Positions 7,036 to 9,510 of a stretch of DNA of 9,510 nucleotides are shown here, piece after piece. The DNA comes from Nitriliruptoraceae bacterium (lineage in GTDB: Bacteria; Actinomycetota; Nitriliruptoria; Nitriliruptorales; Nitriliruptoraceae), in NCBI GenBank assembly GCA_007123425.1, contig SKLC01000217.1, positions 1 through 9,510 of the forward strand. The letters are read 5' to 3'. Made by a program: the position numbers and the translations under genes. The notes beneath the pieces were generated by a model that did not search any database, had not been told where the DNA came from, and worked only from the letters and a program-made list of their open reading frames with translations. The stretch's first letter is position 1, and the number at the start of each line of letters is the position of its first letter.

Positions 7036-7631
7036 CGCTGGCTCCCACCGCTCGTCGTTGCAGCCATCACTTCCACGCGACTGCCCCGTGTGGCGACGTC
7101 GAGCAGGCGCAGGCGCTCCCCGTCCGCGAAGACCACCACGTGGTCGACCTGCTCGCTTCCCACCACCACGGGCAGCGTCCCGATCGCCTTGCCGTGGTGG
7201 CGCACCCGCACGGTGTCGCCGTCGGTCTCGAAGGTCGCGTGCTGCCCCACATGCTCGGCTCCCGCGGGCAGGTTGGGGCCGTACTCGTCGAACACCAGCT
7301 CCTCGAGCCCGATCGTGTCCTCATCGAGGACGGAGAACGTCTCGGTGACCGGCCGACGCGTGACCGAGTGCGTGTGTCGCAGCTCGAAGGTCTCCCCCAC
7401 CGTCACCGCACGCTCGTGCACGACGTTCCCGGTCCGGTGGTCGCCCACGGCCAACCGGGTCTCGCCCGTGGCCGCTCCTCCCGGCCAGGGGCCCCAGATC
7501 ACGATGGCGACCAGGGTGGCCACGGCGATCACCGCCGCGGCCACCCCGACCGGTGCCCCGCGCAGTCGCGCGTGCCGCCGGGCAGGGGCCGCCGTCGGCG
7601 ACCCCTGCGTCCGGGCGACGCGCGTGCTCAC
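7032..7631 (-). CDS. DUF1850 domain protein, TAXI-TRAP associated
   Basis: This 199-residue protein has a basic cytosolic N-terminus, one transmembrane helix at about 26-46 (PVGVAAAVIAVATLVAIVI) and an external domain from about 56 to 195. The DUF1850 pattern is recognisable in TFELRHTHSVTRRPVTETFSV (81-101), where HTHSV and PVTE are the conserved core, and in FDEYGPNLPAG (114-124). DUF1850 proteins are known mainly from their position beside TAXI-family TRAP genes; their function is not established. An accessory part at the outer face of the permease is a reasonable inference. The normal family member is close to this size, though many are shorter at the N-terminus. GTG 7631 overlaps the binding-protein stop (GTGA) and the end overlaps the permease start (ATGA), so its translation is probably coupled to both. 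It has no strong SD of its own. Confidence 0.87.
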   Translation of the reverse strand: MSTRVARTQGSPTAAPARRHARLRGAPVGVAAAVIAVATLVAIVIWGPWPGGAATGETRLAVGDHRTGNVVHERAVTVGETFELRHTHSVTRRPVTETFSVLDEDTIGLEELVFDEYGPNLPAGAEHVGQHATFETDGDTVRVRHHGKAIGTLPVVVGSEQVDHVVVFADGERLRLLDVATRGSRVEVMAATTSGGSQR

Positions 7632-8704
7632 TCGGCGCCGGCCTCGTCGTAGTAGCGCTCCGCCCCCGGGTGGACCGGGATGTCGGCGCGCCCATCGAGG
7701 GCCGTGTCGAGCTGGATCTGGCTGCCGACCGCATGCGCGTCGGCGATCGCCTGATTCTCCTCGTACAGCACCCGCACGAGGTCGTAGACGACCTCCTCGT
7801 GCAGGTCGCTCGGCGCGTACAGCGTGGCCCAGTTCGTCAGCCAGGTGACCTCCTCGTCCTGACCCGGATAGGTGTCCGCGTCGACGCTGAGCTCCGACAT
7901 CGTCGGGTCGTCGTCGAGGATGTTGCCCGCGATGTCGTCCTCCACGGACACGAACGTCAGGTCCGTGCCCGTGGCCACGTCCTCGATCGAGCCGGCGGGC
8001 AGCGCGAGGATCGCGAAGACCGCATCGATCTGGGCGTCGCGCAGGCCGTCGGCGGCGTCGCCGAAGGACTCCTGGCGCGCATCGATGTCGTTGTCGGGGT
8101 CGATGCCGGCGGCCTCGAGCATCTGGCGGGCGACCACCTCGGTGCCGCTGCCCGGCGGGCCGATCGCCACCGTCGCGCCCTCCATGTCCGAGATCGACTC
8201 GATCCCGGAGTCACCATGGGCGACGATCTGCATGACCTCGCCGTAGATGTTGCCCAGGAACGCGAAGTCGAGCGGGTCGGGGAAGTCGTCGCCCTCACCG
8301 GCCATCGCGTCCGCGGCCACACCGTTGACGGCCATGATCAGCTCGACCTCGCCGGCATCGAGCAGCTGCAGATTGTCCACCGAGGCGCCCGACGACTGGG
8401 TGCTGACCCGCAGGTCCTCGATGTTGTCGTTCCAGACACCGGCCATCGCGCCGCCCAGCGGGAAGTAGGTGCCTCCCGTCGAGCCGGTGGCCAGGGTCAG
8501 GAAGTCGGGCCGGTCACCTTCCGCGGCGGCCTCGTCGTCATCCACGTCGTCCGCGTCGTCGGTGTCCTCGACATCGGTGTCGTCATCCACCTCGACGTCG
8601 GCGTCGTCACCGTTGCCGTTGCAGGCGGCCAGCAGCAGCGTCGCCGCCGCCATCGCCGCGGCGAGACGCAGCGGCGATGCCGCCTTGCGCGTCGCTCGGA
8701 TCAT
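7628..8704 (-). CDS. TAXI family TRAP transporter solute-binding lipoprotein
   Basis: This 358-residue extracytoplasmic receptor captures the substrate for the TRAP permease. The lipoprotein signal is MIRATRKAASPLRL... ending in the lipobox LLAAC, with C28 as the lipidated residue. An acidic linker (33-64; 20 of 32 residues Asp/Glu) tethers the mature domain. The TAXI domain starts with FLTLATGSTGGTYFPLGGA (68-86), the family hallmark, and ends with DIPVHPGAERYYDEAG (341-356), also typical. Length fits TIGR02122. The start is ATG 8704, six bases after AAGGAG (8716-8711). The frame is open to 8791, but the extra 29 residues are His/Asp-rich and would bury the signal peptide. Few TAXI ligands are known (glutamate/glutamine is reported for a Thermus protein), so the substrate remains open. 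It is the first gene of the coupled TRAP set and probably the most highly translated. Confidence 0.95.
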   Translation of the reverse strand: MIRATRKAASPLRLAAAMAAATLLLAACNGNGDDADVEVDDDTDVEDTDDADDVDDDEAAAEGDRPDFLTLATGSTGGTYFPLGGAMAGVWNDNIEDLRVSTQSSGASVDNLQLLDAGEVELIMAVNGVAADAMAGEGDDFPDPLDFAFLGNIYGEVMQIVAHGDSGIESISDMEGATVAIGPPGSGTEVVARQMLEAAGIDPDNDIDARQESFGDAADGLRDAQIDAVFAILALPAGSIEDVATGTDLTFVSVEDDIAGNILDDDPTMSELSVDADTYPGQDEEVTWLTNWATLYAPSDLHEEVVYDLVRVLYEENQAIADAHAVGSQIQLDTALDGRADIPVHPGAERYYDEAGAE

Positions 8705-8710
8705 GTGCAT

Positions 8711-8716
8711 CTCCTT
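8711..8716 (-). promoter_or_regulatory. Ribosome binding site deciding the binding-protein start
   Basis: AAGGAG on the minus strand, followed by six bases (ATGCAC) and then ATG 8704. Of the two nearby in-frame ATGs, 8710 directly abuts this site and cannot use it, so 8704 is preferred. The result is a canonical lipoprotein signal peptide. Confidence 0.8.
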
Positions 8717-8728
8717 GTCGATCGTGCG

Positions 8729-8745
8729 CTCGTGGTTCTCGTGGT
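8729..8745 (-). repeat. Tandem 8-bp direct repeat in the leader of the TRAP genes
   Basis: Read on the minus strand, ACCACGAG occurs twice with one base between, in the 83-base gap between the CoA synthetase stop and the binding-protein start. A partial third copy (CCACGA) lies at 8759-8754. A nine-base period is not typical of one-face operator sites, and the region is generally CAC/GAC-rich, so this may be low-complexity sequence, not a regulator site. Confidence 0.3.
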
Positions 8746-8787
8746 GGTCGGTGTCGTGGCAGGCGCCGCTGGCGGCGGCGTGTGCGA

Positions 8788-9510
8788 TCACGTGATGCCC
8801 GTCGCCCCCTCCTCGTCGCGATGTCGTGGATGATCGTGGTCGTCCTCGGCCTCGGCGACGACCACCCGCACATCGACGAGCGCGAGCCCGCCGCCGTGCG
8901 CGATGACCGGGTTGAGGTCGAGCTCGAGGACGCGCGGCTCGTGCTCGAGCAGGCGGGAGACGCCGAGCAGCACCTCGACGATCCGCTCGCGGTCGATGAC
9001 CGGGCTGCCCCGGAAGCCGTCGAGCATGGGCGCGATCTTCAGCTCGTCGATCATCTCGTGGCTCTCGAGCCCGGTGACCGGGACGGCCCGGAAGGCCACG
9101 TCCTCGAGCACCTCCACGCCGATGCCGCCGGCGCCCAGCGTCACGATGGGCCCGAAGGTCGCATCCACGGTGGCGCCCACCATCAGCTCGACGCCGCGCG
9201 GGGCCATCGGCGCGACGAGCACGCCCTCGATCTCGGCGCCGGGCTGACTCCCCCCGACTCGCTCGGCGATGGCCGCGTACGCCTCGCGGGCCGCGTCGGG
9301 ACCATCCACGCCGAGCTCGACGCCACCCGCGTCGGACTTGTGGACCACCTGCGGCGAGACGACCTTCATCGCCACCGGCGCGCCGAGCTCGGCGCTGGCG
9401 CGAGCGGCCTCCTCGGGGTCGCGGGCGAGCTGCCAGGGGCCGGTGTCCAGCCCGTGCGCGGCGAGCAGCCGCCGGCCCTCGGGCTCGCTCAGCGCCTGCC
9501 GGGACCGCGA
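8788..9510 (-). CDS. ADP-forming acyl-CoA synthetase, ATP-grasp (beta) domain, N-terminus beyond window
   Basis: The minus strand is open from the window edge to a TGA at 8788, giving the last 240 residues. The ATP-grasp_5 domain of ADP-forming acetate/acyl-CoA synthetases is clear: SEPEGRRLLAAHGL (8-21), PVAMKVVSPQVVHKSDAGGVELGV (45-68) with the ATP-contacting lysines, PRGVELMVGATVDATFGPIV (104-123), LGAGGIGVEVLEDVAFRAVPV (125-145) and LELDLNPVI (195-203) with the metal-site Asp/Asn. The enzyme class interconverts acyl-CoA, ADP and phosphate with the free acid, CoA and ATP. SEPEG normally sits close to the start of a separate beta subunit, so little may be missing; alternatively an alpha domain is fused upstream. 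No acetyltransferase (GNAT) domain follows the ATP-grasp part, which argues against a PatZ-type enzyme ending this way. An acidic/His-rich tail (219-234) closes it. It lies 83 bases before the binding-protein start on the same strand. Confidence 0.88.
   Translation of the reverse strand, partial: SRSRQALSEPEGRRLLAAHGLDTGPWQLARDPEEAARASAELGAPVAMKVVSPQVVHKSDAGGVELGVDGPDAAREAYAAIAERVGGSQPGAEIEGVLVAPMAPRGVELMVGATVDATFGPIVTLGAGGIGVEVLEDVAFRAVPVTGLESHEMIDELKIAPMLDGFRGSPVIDRERIVEVLLGVSRLLEHEPRVLELDLNPVIAHGGGLALVDVRVVVAEAEDDHDHPRHRDEEGATGIT

Noticed and set aside
8705..8791. 29-residue N-terminal extension of the TAXI binding protein from ATG 8791
   Set aside because: It is His/Asp/Glu-rich, would displace the lipoprotein signal from the N-terminus, and has no SD, whereas ATG 8704 has AAGGAG six bases upstream.
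7553..8833. 426-residue plus-strand frame antisense to the TAXI binding protein and DUF1850
   Set aside because: Some stretches look protein-like because of Asp/Val/Arg alternation, but there is no start context or family motif. The lipoprotein on the other strand has a lipobox and TAXI hallmarks.
1..9510. Possible tRNA or rRNA genes, CRISPR arrays, insertion sequences or phage genes
   Set aside because: No cloverleaf-like segments, regularly spaced repeats, transposase motifs or terminal inverted repeats were seen by eye on either strand. Almost all sequence is accounted for by ordinary genes.

Overview
The window is very GC-rich, with strong G/C bias at third codon positions, so nearly every real gene has long spurious ORFs in its other frames. 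Gene content (TIGR00027-type methyltransferase, NirK-type membrane domain, TAXI-TRAP locus with DUF1850) and SD-led GTG/ATG starts fit a high-GC actinobacterium. The very acidic lipoprotein tether and generally acidic proteins would suit a salt-adapted lineage such as Nitriliruptoria, but that placement is inference.

Left part (1-4275). A polytopic membrane protein on the minus strand (1-1188) loses its C-terminus at the window edge. It resembles the NnrS-like transmembrane domain that precedes the cupredoxins in actinobacterial NirK/multicopper-oxidase fusions. Divergent from it is a TIGR00027/PPM-type SAM methyltransferase (1276-2193), followed by a PEBP/YbhB-YbcL protein (2394-2852) with a near-ideal ribosome binding site. 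A branched-chain aminotransferase (minus, 2840-3940) converges on the PEBP gene and overlaps its last 13 bases. A perfect 14-bp hairpin that looks like the shared terminator lies inside the end of the aminotransferase reading frame. A 73-residue unknown membrane protein (4054-4275) is divergent from the aminotransferase and carries a nine-base Shine-Dalgarno match.

Right part (4314-9510), all on the minus strand and read right to left: the C-terminal 240 residues of an ADP-forming acyl-CoA synthetase ATP-grasp subunit, a TAXI-family TRAP solute-binding lipoprotein, a DUF1850 protein, a fused 4TM/12TM TRAP permease and a UspA-family protein. The binding protein, DUF1850 and permease genes overlap by 4 bp at each junction (GTGA, ATGA), and the UspA gene follows after 34 bp. 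This is a complete tripartite TAXI-TRAP uptake system with a probable nucleotide-responsive partner. It may be linked to carboxylate activation by the upstream CoA ligase. The transported substrate cannot be read from the sequence.

No RNA genes, insertion sequences, CRISPR arrays or phage genes were seen. I found no clearly new system. The best leads are the TRAP-DUF1850-Usp-acyl-CoA synthetase module and the aminotransferase tail that runs through its own terminator.
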